Notes under the pieces: generated by a model
Databases searched by the model: none
What the model was told of the DNA's origin: nothing
The model's input: the letters and a program-made list of their open reading frames with translations, nothing else
From: Pithys albifrons albifrons
Taxonomy: Eukaryota; Chordata; Aves; Passeriformes; Thamnophilidae
Length of the DNA stretch: 64,000 bases
Direction: 5' to 3'
NCBI RefSeq assembly: GCF_047495875.1
Contig: NC_092487.1
Location: 1-64,000, forward strand
Position numbers and translations under genes: made by a program
Shown here: positions 1 to 11,100 of the stretch, piece by piece
Layout of the letters: each line of letters opens with the position of its first letter
Position numbering within the stretch: position 1 is the first letter of the stretch

Positions 1-515
1 TTCCACTCCCAAAACACCCCAAAACATCCCCAAAACATCCCCATAAAATGGGCCCTCAGAGGGTTCTTGGACCTCAAGGTGGAAGATGGAGAGAAATTCC
101 ACTCCCAAAACATCCCAAAAATGGGCCCTCAGAGGGTTCTTTGACCTCCAGAGGTTGGAAGATGAGAGAAATTCCCCTCCCAAAACACCCCAAAAAGGAG
201 AGAAATTCCACCCCAAAACACCCCAAAAATGGGCCCTCAGAGGGTTCTTGGACCTCAAGAAGTTGGAAGATGAAGGAGGAGAAATTCCACTCCCAAAACA
301 CCCCAAAAATGGGCCCTCAGTGGGTGCTTTGACCTCAAGAAGTTGGAAGATGGAGAGAAATTCCTCCCCAAAAATGGGCCCTCAGAGGGTTCTTGGACCT
401 CAAGAGGTTGGAAGATGAAGGAGGAGAAATTCCTGTCCCAAAACACCCCAAAAATGGGCCCTCAGAGGGTTCTTGGACCTCCAGAGATTGGAAGATGGAG
501 AGAAATTCCCTCCCC
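1..515. repeat. Minisatellite, about 70-80 bp unit
   Basis: Six to seven imperfect copies of a unit containing GGGCCCTCAGAGGGTTCTTG followed by a GGTTGGAAGATGGAGAGAAA-like stretch and an A/C-rich CCCAAAACACCCC tail. Open frames across it come from the repeat and have no domain. It lies beyond the 3' side of VANGL2. Confidence 0.85.
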
Positions 516-1067
516 AAATGGAGATTCCCTGGAATTTGGGAGAGCCCCCACACATCTGGGTGTGGTGGGACCTCCTCCAGCACTGGGATTTTGCTACTGG
601 TGCTTACTGGGGAATGTCCCTCCCTCCCTCCCACCCCCAAATCCAAACCCTTTTAGTGCTTTTAGGAGAAAACCACCCCAAAAAAATCCACCCCCAACTG
701 TCCTTGGAATGGAATGGGCACCTCCAGGAGCAACCCAAGCCCACCAGGACCTGCCATGAGGTCCCACCAGTGCCCCACAAGACCTTGGAGTTGCATCCAG
801 TGGGAAAATCAGGAAAATAAATCCATGAGGTATTTTGAGACCTTCAAACCCAAGAGGAGTTTTGGTGTCCTGGTTGGTTGGTTGTCACCCCCCATTAATG
901 AAGGACCTTCTGGATCCCCTTCCAGGAGCCCCCTCAGGGGTCATCAGGTCCAGGATTGGACCCCAGGAGATGTTTTGGAGCTGCTTTGCCTCCAACCAAC
1001 AGTTCCAGCTCTGAGAAATCCCCTGGAGATGTTGCTGGAAGTGGGAATGGGGATCACCTGAGGAACA
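516..1067. other. Non-repetitive intergenic DNA
   Basis: No gene, exon or mobile element recognised. A plus-strand AATAAA occurs at 816-821, but nothing upstream suggests a transcript that would use it. Confidence 0.5.
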
Positions 1068-1160
1068 TCAAACCCAACCCAGATTTCCACCAAACCCAAC
1101 CCAGATTTCCACCAAACCCAACCCAGAGTTCCACCAAACCAGAGTTCCACCAACCCCAAC
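1068..1160. repeat. Short tandem repeat, 23-bp unit
   Basis: Three to four copies of an AACCCAACCCAGATTTCCACC-like unit, the last ones shortened. Confidence 0.8.
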
Positions 1161-1551
1161 CTTCTGCTCCTCTGAAAAAAAAACCCAAATCCCCCTTTTT
1201 TTTGTGCTAAAAACCATCAGCAGAGATGAGGAGGAAGAGGAGGAGAAGGTTCCTCCAGCTCTGGAGAACCACCTGGAATTCCAGGAGAAGACTTTTTGTA
1301 GCAGCCACGGAATGTGGAGGTGTCTCCCCCCCCCAAAAAAAAAAAAAGAAACCCAACCCCAATTTTTAGGATTAAAAACCAACCCCAAAGGCCAGAAAGG
1401 GGTTTAAGGCCAGAGCCAGGAGAGGAGAAAACGGGGGGAGGGCAGAAGGTCTGAGGGACCTGCTGGTGCTCCAAGATGCTGGTGAGGAAGGTTTGGGGTC
1501 AGCCCTTGAGTTGTGGCCTTGAGGAGGAACTGTGGGGGACCCCTGGCCATG
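1161..1551. other. Non-repetitive DNA
   Basis: Contains A- and C-homopolymer runs near 1165-1200 and 1327-1348. Nothing else recognisable. Confidence 0.5.
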
Positions 1552-1813
1552 GTGGGGAGATGATACGAGGCCCTGGGGGGGTCAGGGAGGAGAAGGAGGA
1601 GGAGGAGGGGGAGGAGGAAGAAGAGAAGGAGGAGGAAGAAGAAGAAGAGGAGGAGGAGGAGGAGGAGGAGGAGGAGGAAGAAGAGAAGGAGGAGGAAGAA
1701 GAGGAAGAGGAGGAGGAGGAGGAGGAGGAGGAGGAGGAGGAGGAGGAGGAGAAAGAGGAGAAGAAGGAGGAAGAGAAGAGGAGAAGGAGGAGGAGGAGGA
1801 GGAGGAGGAAGAA

Positions 1814-1849
<36 letters not shown>

Positions 1850-2240
1850 AAGGAGAAGGGGCTCATCCCACCCCAAGGTGGGGCCATGCCAAGGCAGAGA
1901 TGCTACGAGGCCTTGGGGGGTCCAGGGAGGAGAAGGAGGAGGAGGAGGAGGAGGAGGAGGAGGAGGAGGAGGAGGAGGAGGAGGAGGAGGAGGAGGAGGA
2001 AGAGGAGGAGGAGGAGGAGGAAGATGAGGAAGAGGAGGAGGAGCAGAAGGCGCTCAGCCCCACCCCAAGGTGGACCATGCCAAGGTGGAGGGCAAGTGAC
2101 CACGAGCCCCCAAGCTGGGGAGATGCTACAAGGCCCTGGGGAGGTCCAGGGATGATGATGAGGAGGAGGAGGAGGAAGAGGAGGAGGAGGAGGAGGAGGA
2201 TGAAGAGGAGGAGGAGGAGGAGGAGGAGGAGGAGCAGCAC
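1552..2240. repeat. Higher-order repeat with three expanded (GGA/GAA)n tracts
   Basis: A block containing GATGCTACGAGGCC and then GGTCCAGGGAGGAGAAGG occurs at about 1560, 1898 and 2122. Each time it is followed by a long purine tract (GGA with interspersed GAA/GAT): about 1590-1860, 1928-2045 and 2153-2235. Polypurine mirror tracts of this type can form triplex (H-DNA). Glu-rich and Arg-rich open frames here are repeat translations. Confidence 0.85.
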
Positions 2241-2299
2241 CCCAAGTTGGGCCCTGCCAAGGCTGAGGGTGGTGACCACGAGCCCAGGTTGGTGCCGGT

Positions 2300-4870
2300 G
2301 CCACTTCCCAGAGTTCTGCCCTGGGGTTGTGGCCTTGGCTGGCACCAAGGGGCACTGGGGGGGCTCTTGGGGGCACTGGTGAGGCTTCCCGGAGCTCTTG
2401 GTGGGCACCAAAGGGGCACTGGGGGGCACTGGTGCCACTTCCTACAGTTCTATCCTTGAGCTGTGGCCTTGGTGGGCACCAAAGGGCACTCAGGGGCATT
2501 GGTGCCACTTCCTACAGTTCTACCCTTGAGCTGTTGCTTTGGTGGGCACCAAGGGGCACTGAGAGGTTCTGGGGGGCACTGGTGCTGCTTCCTGGAGCTC
2601 TTGGTGGGCACCAAGGGGCACTGGGGGGCACTGGTGCTGCTTCCTGGAGCTCTTGGTGGGCACCAAGGGGCACTGGGGGGCTCTGGTGCCACTTCCTGGA
2701 GTTCTGCCCTGGGGGGCTGTGGTCTTAGTGGGCACCAAAGAGCACCAAGGGGCATTGAGAGGCACCGGGGGGGCACTGGTGCTGCTTCCTGGAGCTCTTG
2801 GTGGGCACCAAGGGGCACTGGGGAGCTCTGGTGCCACTTCCTACAGTTCTACCCTGGGGCTGTTGCCTTGGTGGGCACCAAGGGGCACTGGGGGGCACTG
2901 GTGCTGCTTCCTGGAGCTCTTGGTGGGCACCAAGGGGCTCTGGGGGCCTCTGGTGCCACTTCCCAGAGTTCTAACCTTGAGCTGTGGCCTTGGTGGGCAC
3001 CAAAGGGCACTCAGGGGCATTGGTGCCACTTCCTACAGTTCTACCCTTGAGCTGTTGCTTTGGTGGGCACCAAGGGGGCACTGAGAGGTTCTGGGGGGCA
3101 CTGGTGCTGCTTCCTGGAGCTCTTGGTGGGCACCAAGGGGCACTGAGTGGCACTGATGCCACTTCCTACAGTTCTACCCTGGGGCTGTTGCCTTGATGGG
3201 CACCAAGGGGCACTGAGAGGTTCTGGGGGGCACTGGTGCTGCTTCCTGGAGCTCTTGGTGGGCACCAAGGGGCACTGGGGAGCTCTGGTGCCACTTCCTA
3301 CAGTTCTACCCTGGGGCTGTTGCCTTGGTGGGCACCAAGGGGGCACTGGGGGGCACTGGTGCTGCTTCCCGGAGCTCTTGGTGGGCACCAAGGACTCTGG
3401 GGGCCTCTGGTGCCACTTCCCAGAGTTCTACCCTTGAGCTGTGACCTTGGTGAGCACCAAAGGGCACCCAAGGGGCACTGGTGCCACTTCCTACAGTTCT
3501 ACCCTTGAGCTGTTGCCTCGGTGGGCACCAAGGGGCACTGGGGGGCATTGGTGCTGCTTCCTGGAGCTCTTGGTGGGCACCAAGGGACACTGGGGGCTCT
3601 GGTGCCACTTCCTGGAGTTCTGCCCTGGGGCTGTTGCCTTGGTGGGCACCAAGGGGCACTGGGGGGCACTGCTGCTGCTTCCTGGAGCTCTTGGTGGGCA
3701 CCAAGGGGCTCTGGGGGGCACTTCCCAGAGTTCTACCCTTGAGCTGTGACCTTGGTGGGCACCAAAGGGCACCCAGGGGCACTGGTGCCACTTCCTACAG
3801 TTCTACCCTTGAGCTGTTGCCTCGGTGGGCACCAAGGGGCACTGGGGGCCACTGGTGCTGCTTCCCGGAACTCTTGGTGGGCACCAAGGGACACTGGGGG
3901 GCTCTGGTGCCACTTCCTGGAGCTCTTGGTGGGCACCAAGGGGGCTCTGGGGGGCACTTCCCAGAGTTCTACCCTTGAGCTGTGACCTTGGTGGGCACCA
4001 AAGGGCACCCAGGGGCACTGGTGCCACTTCCTACAGTTCTACCCTTGAGCTGTTGCCTCGGTGGGCACCAAGGGGGCACTGGGGGGCACTGGTGCTGCTT
4101 CCTGGAGCTCTTGGTGGGCACCAAGGGGCACTGGGGGGCACTGGTGCTGCTTCCTGGAGCTCTTGGTGGGCACCAAGGGCACTGGGGGCTCTGGTGCCAC
4201 TTCCTGGAGTTCTGCCCTGGGGCTGTTGCCTTGGTGGGCACCAAGGGGCACTGGGGGGCACTGGTGCTGCTTCCTGGAGCTCTTGGTGGGCACCAAGGGA
4301 CACTGGGGGGCACTGGTGCTGCTTCCTGGAGCTCTTGGTGGGCACCAAGGGGCTCTGGGGGGCACTTCCCAGAGTTCTACCCTTGAGCTGTGGCCTTGGT
4401 GAGCACCAAAGGGCACCCAGGGGCACTGGTGCCACTTCCTACAGTTCTACCCTTGAGCTGTTGCCTCGGTGGGCACCAAGGGGCACTGAAAGGTTCTGGG
4501 GGGCACTGGTGCTGCTTCCTGGAGCTCTTGGTGGGCACCAAGGGCACTGGGGGCTCTGGTGCCACTTCCTACAGTTCTACCCTTGAGCTGTTTGCCTCGG
4601 TGGGCACCAAGGGGCACTGAGAGGCACTGGTGCTGCTTCCCGGAGCTCTTGGTGGGCACCAAGGGACACTGGGGGGGCACTGGTGCTGCTTCCTGGAGCT
4701 CTTGGTGGGCACCAAGGGCACTGGGGGCTCTGGTGCCACTTCCCAGAGTTCTACCCTTGAGCTGTGACCTTGGTGAGCACCAAAGGGCACCCAGGGGCAC
4801 TGGTGCCACTTCCTACAGTTCTACCCTTGAGCTGTTGCCTCGGTGGGCACCAAGGGGCACTGAGGGGGCA
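2300..4870. repeat. Minisatellite, about 50-60 bp unit, in the VANGL2 3'UTR/3' flank
   Basis: Roughly 45 variants of a unit GGTGGGCACCAAGGGGCACT followed by GGGGGCACTGGTGC, a CTTCCTGGAGCTCTT or CTTCCTACAGTTCTACCC segment and TTGAGCTGTTGCC. It begins about 37 nt past the VANGL2 stop codon, so the 3'UTR of that minus-strand gene must run into it. I saw no AATAAA or ATTAAA on the minus strand between here and the window start, so the VANGL2 poly(A) site is not located. Confidence 0.85.
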
Positions 4871-4906
4871 CGGGGAGGGTCTCCCAGCCCTGCCACCCTC
4901 TGCAGG

Positions 4907-5167
4907 TCACACCGAGGTCTCCGACTGCAGCCTCATGATGAACTTGTGCGACTTGGGGTCCACAAACTCCTCGGAGAGCTTGAAGAAGGGGATCTTCTTG
5001 GTGGTCACCACCAGGCTGAAGTCCTGGCGCTTGAGCACGAAGACCACGCCGTCCTTGAGGCCGTTGGTCACCGGCTCCTCACTGACCAGTGTCCACTGCT
5101 TGGCCAACCACCGGTCCTTGTGGTACTGGATGGTGGGTCCAGCTGTCAGGTACCGCTCCAGGAAGGC
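4907..5167 (-). CDS. VANGL2: VANGL2 coding exon 8 (last), residues 436-521
   Basis: Begins [10 protein letters not shown] after a CCCCAAG acceptor and ends RLQSETSV plus TGA (4909-4907). It carries most of the cytoplasmic C-terminal tail, including S464 in TLVSEEP and the Class I PDZ ligand ETSV that binds Scribble/DLG-type PDZ domains. Conservation to human is nearly complete over 86 residues, so this is an active gene and not a pseudogene. Confidence 0.97.
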   Translation of the reverse strand, partial: AFLERYLTAGPTIQYHKDRWLAKQWTLVSEEPVTNGLKDGVVFVLKRQDFSLVVTTKKIPFFKLSEEFVDPKSHKFIMRLQSETSV

Positions 5168-8100
5168 CTTGGGGAGGGAAAGGACACCTGAAGGTCACCT
5201 GCTGGTGGTGGGTTTGGGTTGGTTGGTTTGTTTTTTTTTTTGTTGGCAGCCCGGAGCTGCTCGACAGGTCCTGCTGGAAGAACATCCCAGTACGACCAGT
5301 TCCCACCAGGCTGATCCCTCCTGGGGGTCACACCCACTTTTCTGGGTGGATCTGGGAAAGAGCTCCATGGTCACAGAGTTCACCTTGTGTCCCATCCCCA
5401 TCTTGTCACTCAGTGCCATGTCCAGGACACCTCCAGGGATGGGGCAGTCACAGGGATGGATTTAGGCTGGAAAAGCCCTCCAAGGTCACCAAGTCCACCC
5501 TGTGTCCATCCCCACCTTGGCACTCAGTGCCACCTCCAGGGGTTCCTTGGACACCTCCAGGGGTGGGGACTCCACCCCCTCCCTGGGCAGCCCCTTCCAA
5601 GGCCTCCCCACCCTTTCCACAAAGAAATTCCTCCTCATGTCCCACCTGCCCCTCCCCTGGCACAGCCTGAGGCCCTTTGCCCTTGGCCTGTCCCTGTTCC
5701 CTGGCAGAAGATCCCACCCTTGCCCTTGGCCTGTCCCTGTTCCCTGGCAGAAGATCCCACCCTTGTCCTTGGCCTGTCCCTGTTCCCTGGCAGAAGATCC
5801 CACCCTTGCCCTTGGCCTGTCCCTCTTCCCTGGCAGAAGATCCCACCCTTGCCCTGGTCCTGTCCCTTCTTCTCCAGAAGAAGAGCCCGACCCCACCTTG
5901 ACACAACCTCCTGTCCTTGTCCCTCCCCACGAGAAGAACACCCACCCCAGTCCTTCCCCTTGAGCAAACCCCTGGACCTGCCCCATCCCACCCCACCCCA
6001 CCCCATCCCATCGCATCCCACCCCACCCAATCCCACCCCATCCCATCCCATCCCATCCCACCTCACCCCATCCCATCCCATCCCACCCCATCCCACCCTA
6101 CCCCATCCCATCCCATCCCATCCCACCTCACCCCATCCCATCCCATCCCATCCCACCCCATCCCACCCCACCCCATCCCATCCCACCCCAACCCGCCCCA
6201 CCCCACCCCATCCCATCCCACCCCACCCCACGCCATCCCATCCTACCCCATACCACCCCATCCCACCCCATCCCACCCCACCCCACCCCACCCCATTCCA
6301 TCCCACCCCATCCCACCCCATCCCACCCCATCCCATCCCATGCACCTTGGGGGTCATGTCGTGGGTGATGCAGAACTCCAGGTGCTGCAGGATGCTCTCC
6401 ATGGTGTGGTAGGGCTGCTGCTTGGTGGTCCTCAGGTACTTCTGCATGGCCCTGGCCATGGAGGCAAAGATGGCCTGGGCAGCCTCCCGGGGGTCCATGA
6501 TCTCCCGGGGGTTCTTCTGGTCCTCCTCCTGCAGCCTCTTGATGTGGGTGAAAGCTTCTTCCACTGCCACCACCAACCTGTCGGGGTGGGAGCCGTGGGG
6601 GTGGGCAAGGTGGGGCAGGGGCTGCTGGGGTGGGGGGACCCCCATGGGGGGAGCCCAACTGGCACCCCAAACCAGCTCTGTGGGCACTCAGTGACCCTGG
6701 GGGGGACTGGAGGGGCTGCTGACCCATGGGGAGAGGAGTCCACGTGGGGCAGAAGGGCTGGTGGGACTCTGTGAGGGGGGGACACTTGTTGGGGCAGTTC
6801 CTGAAGGACTCACCCCATGGGAGAGTGACCCACATTGAGGGACTGACCCCATGGGAGAGTGACCAACATTGAAGGACTGACCCCATGGGAGAGTGACCCA
6901 CATTGAGGGACTGACCCCATGGAAAGGGACCCACATTGAGGTACTGACCCCATGGAAGAGTGACCAACATTGATGGACTGACCCTATGAGAGAGTGACCC
7001 ACATTGAGGGACTGACCCCATGGAAAGGGACCCACATTGAGGGACTGACCCCATGGGAGAGTGACCCACATTGAAGGACTGACCCCATGGGAGAGTGACC
7101 CACATTGAGGGACTGACCCCATGGAAAGGGACCCACATTGAGGGACTGACCCCATGGAAAGGGACCCACATTGAAGGACTGACCCCAGGGAAGAGTGACC
7201 CACATTGAGGGACTGACCCTATGGGAGAGTGACCCACATTGAGGGACTGACCCCATGGGAGAGTGACCCACATTGAGGGACTGACCCCATGGGAGAGTGA
7301 CCCACATTGAGGGACTGACCCCATGGAAAAGGACCCACATTGAGGGACTGACCCCATGGGAGAGTGACCAACATTGGGGCAGTTCCTGAAGAACTGACCC
7401 CATGGAATGGGACCCACATTGAGGCACTGACCCCAGGGAAGAGTGACCCACATTGAAGGACTGACCCTATGAGAGAGTGACCAACATTGGGACAGTTCCT
7501 GAAGGACTGACCCCATGGAATGGGACCCACATTGAAGGACTGACCCCAGGGAAGAGTGACCCACATTGAAGGACTGACCCCATGGAAGAGTGACCAACAT
7601 TGATAGACTCACCCCATGGGAGTGAGTTCCTGAAGAACTGACCCCATGGAATGGGACCCACATTGAGGGACTGACCCCATGGAAAAGGACCCACATTGAG
7701 GGACTCACCCCATGGAGAGTGACCCACATTGAGGAACTCACCCCATGGGACAGTGACCCACATTGAGGGACTGACCCCATGGAAAGGGACCCACATTGAG
7801 GGACTGACCCCATGGAATGGGACCCACATTGAAGAACTGACCCCATGGAATGGGACCCACATTGAGGGACTGACCCCAGGGAAGAGTGACCCACACTGGC
7901 CACTGGAGCCCACCCAGGTGCCCCCAGGGCCGTACCTGGCGCGGCGTTTCCGCACCCGGCGCTCGTGCTCCGCCTCCTCGTAGTAGAACTCGTTGTGGCT
8001 GTTGTCGCGACGTCGCGCGGCCGCCGCGATCACCGCGCGCGGTTGGCCCGAGGAGTTGTTGGTGGAATTCTCTGCGAGGGGCACGGGGGAAGGGGGGGAA

Positions 8101-11100
8101 GGTGGGAGGGAGGTTTGGGTGAGTCTGGGCTAAGGCTGAGTTCGGCAAAGCAGGAAAAGGGCACAGAGAGGAGAGGAGGGCAAAGGGAGGGCAAAGGGGG
8201 CACAGAGAGGAGAGGAGGGCAAAGGGAGGGCAAAGGGGGCACAGAGAGGAGAGGGGAGGGCAAAGGGAGGGCAAAGGGAGGACAAAAGGGGGCACAGAGA
8301 GGAGAGGGGAGGGCAAAGGGAGGGCAAAGGGGGCACAGAGAGGAGAGGGAAGGGCAAAGGGAAGGCAAAGGGAGGACAAGAGGGGGCACAGAGAGGAGAG
8401 GGGAGGGCAAAGGGAGGGCAAAGGGGGCACAGAGAGGAGAGGAGGGCAAAGGGAGGGCAAAGGGGGCACAGAGAGGAGAGGGGAGGGCAAAGGGAGGGCA
8501 GAAGGGGGCACAGAGAGGAGAGGGGAGGGCAAAGGGAGGGCAAAGGGAGGACAGAGATGAGAGGGGAGGGCAAAGGGAGGGCAAAGGGGGCACAGAGAGG
8601 AGAGGGGAGGGCAAAGGGAGGGCAAAGGGGGCACAGAGATCAGAGGAGAGGGAAAAGGGGGCACAGAGAGGAGAGGGGAGGGCAAAGGGAAGGCAAAGGG
8701 AGGACAAAAGGGGGCACAGAGAGGAGAGGGGAGGGCAAAGGGAGGGCAAAGGGGGCACAGAGAAGAGAGGAAAAGACACAGGGAGGGCAAAGGGGGCACA
8801 GAGAGGAGAGGAAAAGACACAGGGAGGGCAAAGGGGGCACAGAGAAGAGAGGAAAAGACACAGGGAGGGCAAAGGGGGCACAGAGAAGAGAGGAAAAGAC
8901 ACAGGGAGGGCAAAGGGGGCACAGAGAGGAGAGGAAAAGACACAGGGAGGGCAAAGGGGGCACAGAGAAGAGAGGAAAAGACACAGGGAGGGCAAAGGGG
9001 GCACAGAGATAAGAGAAGAAGGCAAAGGGAGGGCAAAAGGGGCACAGAGAGGAGAGCAGAAAGAAAAGGGAGGGCAAAATGGGCACAGAGATAAGAGGAG
9101 AAGGCAAAGGGGGCACAGAAAGGAGACAAGAGGGCACAGGGGGCACAGAGGAGAGCAGATGGCACAGGGCAGGTGGGGGCTCACCCTCTCCGAGGGAATA
9201 GACCTTAAAGCCGGACATCTTCTTGGCCAGGACAGACTTGGGCAGGTTGAGCAGGGCCGGGTTGTAGACGGGGAAATCGTGGTAATAATTCTCCAGGATC
9301 CACACGGCCGCTCGTTGGATGCTGCAGGGCAGACACGGGCCGGGCACGGAGGGTGGGCAGTGCCAGGTGGGCAGGGGGCACACGGAGGGGCAGCAGGACA
9401 GGGAGGGAGAGAGAGAATCATGGAATCAGCTGGGTGGGAAGAGACCTCTGAGATCATCAAGTCCAACCCTTGATCCAACCCCAGTGTGATCACCAGATCA
9501 TGGCACTGAGTGCCATGTCCAGTTTCATCACCCACCAAAGCCCTCCAAGACCCTGAGGTGCCCAAACTGTAGGCCAAGAACCCACCAGAGCCCCTCCCAC
9601 ACCTAAGGTGGCCAACGTTGGAGACCAAGAACCCACCAAAGCCTTCCAAGCCCCTCCCATACTTGAGGTGCCCAACCAAGAACCCACTAAAGCCCTTCCC
9701 ATACCTGAGGTGCCCAAATTGTACACCAAGAACCCACCAGAGCCCCTTCCATACCTGAGATGCCCAAATTGTAGACCAAGAACCCACCAAAGCCCCTCCC
9801 ATACCTGAGGTGCCCAATGTTGAAGAACAAGAACCCACTAAAGCCCTTCCCATACCTGAGGTGCCCAACCAAGAACCCACCAAAGCCCTCCAAGACCCTT
9901 CCACACCTGAGGTGCCCAATGTTGTACACCAAGAACCCCCTCAAAGCCTTCCAAGCCCCTCCTCTACCTGAGGTGCCAAACCAAGAACCCACCAGAGCCC
10001 TTCCCATGCCTGAGATGCCCAAATTGTACACCAAGAACCCACCAAAGCCTTCCAAAGTCCCTCCCATACCTGAGGTGCCCAACCAAGAACCCACCAGAGC
10101 CCCTCCCATACCTGAGATGCCCAAATTGCACACCAAGAACCCACTAAAGCCCTCCAAGCCCCTCCCATACCTGAGGTGCCCAACGTTGGAGACCAAGAAC
10201 CCACCAGAGCCCCTCCCATACCTGAGGTGCCCAACCAAGAACCCCCCAAACCCTTCCAAGCCCCTCCCATACCTGAGGTTCCCAACCAAGAACCCACCAA
10301 ACCCTTCCAAGCCCCTCCCATATCTGAGGTTCCCAACCAAGAACCCACCAAAGCCCTCCAAGCCCCTCCCCCTACCTGAGGTGCCCAATGTTGTACACCA
10401 AGAACCCCCTCAAACCCTTCCAAGCCCCTCCCATAGCTGAAGTGCCCAACCAAGAACCCACCAGAGCCCCTCCCATACCTGAGATGCCGAAATTGTAGAC
10501 CAAGAACCCACCAAAGCCCTCCAAGCCCCTCCCATCCCTGAGGTGCCCAACGTTGGAGACCAAGAACACACCAAAGCCCCTTCCATACTTGATATGCCCA
10601 ATGTTGTACACCAAGAACCCACCAAAGCCCTCCAAGACCCTCCCATACCTGAGGTGCCCAATGTTGTACCAAGAACCCCCCCAGAGCCCTCCAAGCCCCT
10701 CCTCTACCTGAGGTGCCAAACCAAGAACCCACCAAAGTCCCTCCCCTACCTGAGGTGCCAAACCAAGAACCCACCAAAGTCCCTCCCATACCTGAGGTGC
10801 CCAAATTGGAGACCAAGAACCCACCAGAGCCCCTCCCATCCCTGAGGTGCCCAACCAAGAACCCACCAAAGCCCTTCCCATACCTGAGATGCCGAAATTG
10901 TAGACCAAGAACCCACCAAAGCCCTTCCCATACCTGAGATGCCCAAATTGGAGACCAAGAACCCACCAGAGCCCCTCCCATACCTGAAGTGCCCAACCAA
11001 GAACCCACCAAAGCCCTTCCCATACCTGAGATGCCCAAATTGTAGACCAAGAACCCACCAAAGCCCTCCAAGCCCCTCCCCTACCTGAGGTGCCTAATGT

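Noticed and set aside
816..821. AATAAA as the VANGL2 poly(A) signal
   Set aside because: It is on the plus strand, whereas VANGL2 runs on the minus strand.
5370..5945. A possible extra VANGL2 exon between exons 7 and 8
   Set aside because: The sequence is recognisable CR1 3' end, and exon 7 joins exon 8 directly in frame (TPK then AFLERY), as in human.
6790..7890. Regularly spaced repeats reminiscent of a CRISPR array
   Set aside because: Head-to-tail units without unique spacers, inside an intron of a vertebrate gene. It is a minisatellite.
7738..9919. Leu/Pro/Cys-rich frames of 475-629 codons over 7738-9919
   Set aside because: They are translations of the intron 5 purine-rich array. Parts of exons 5 and 6 appear only because the frames run through them.
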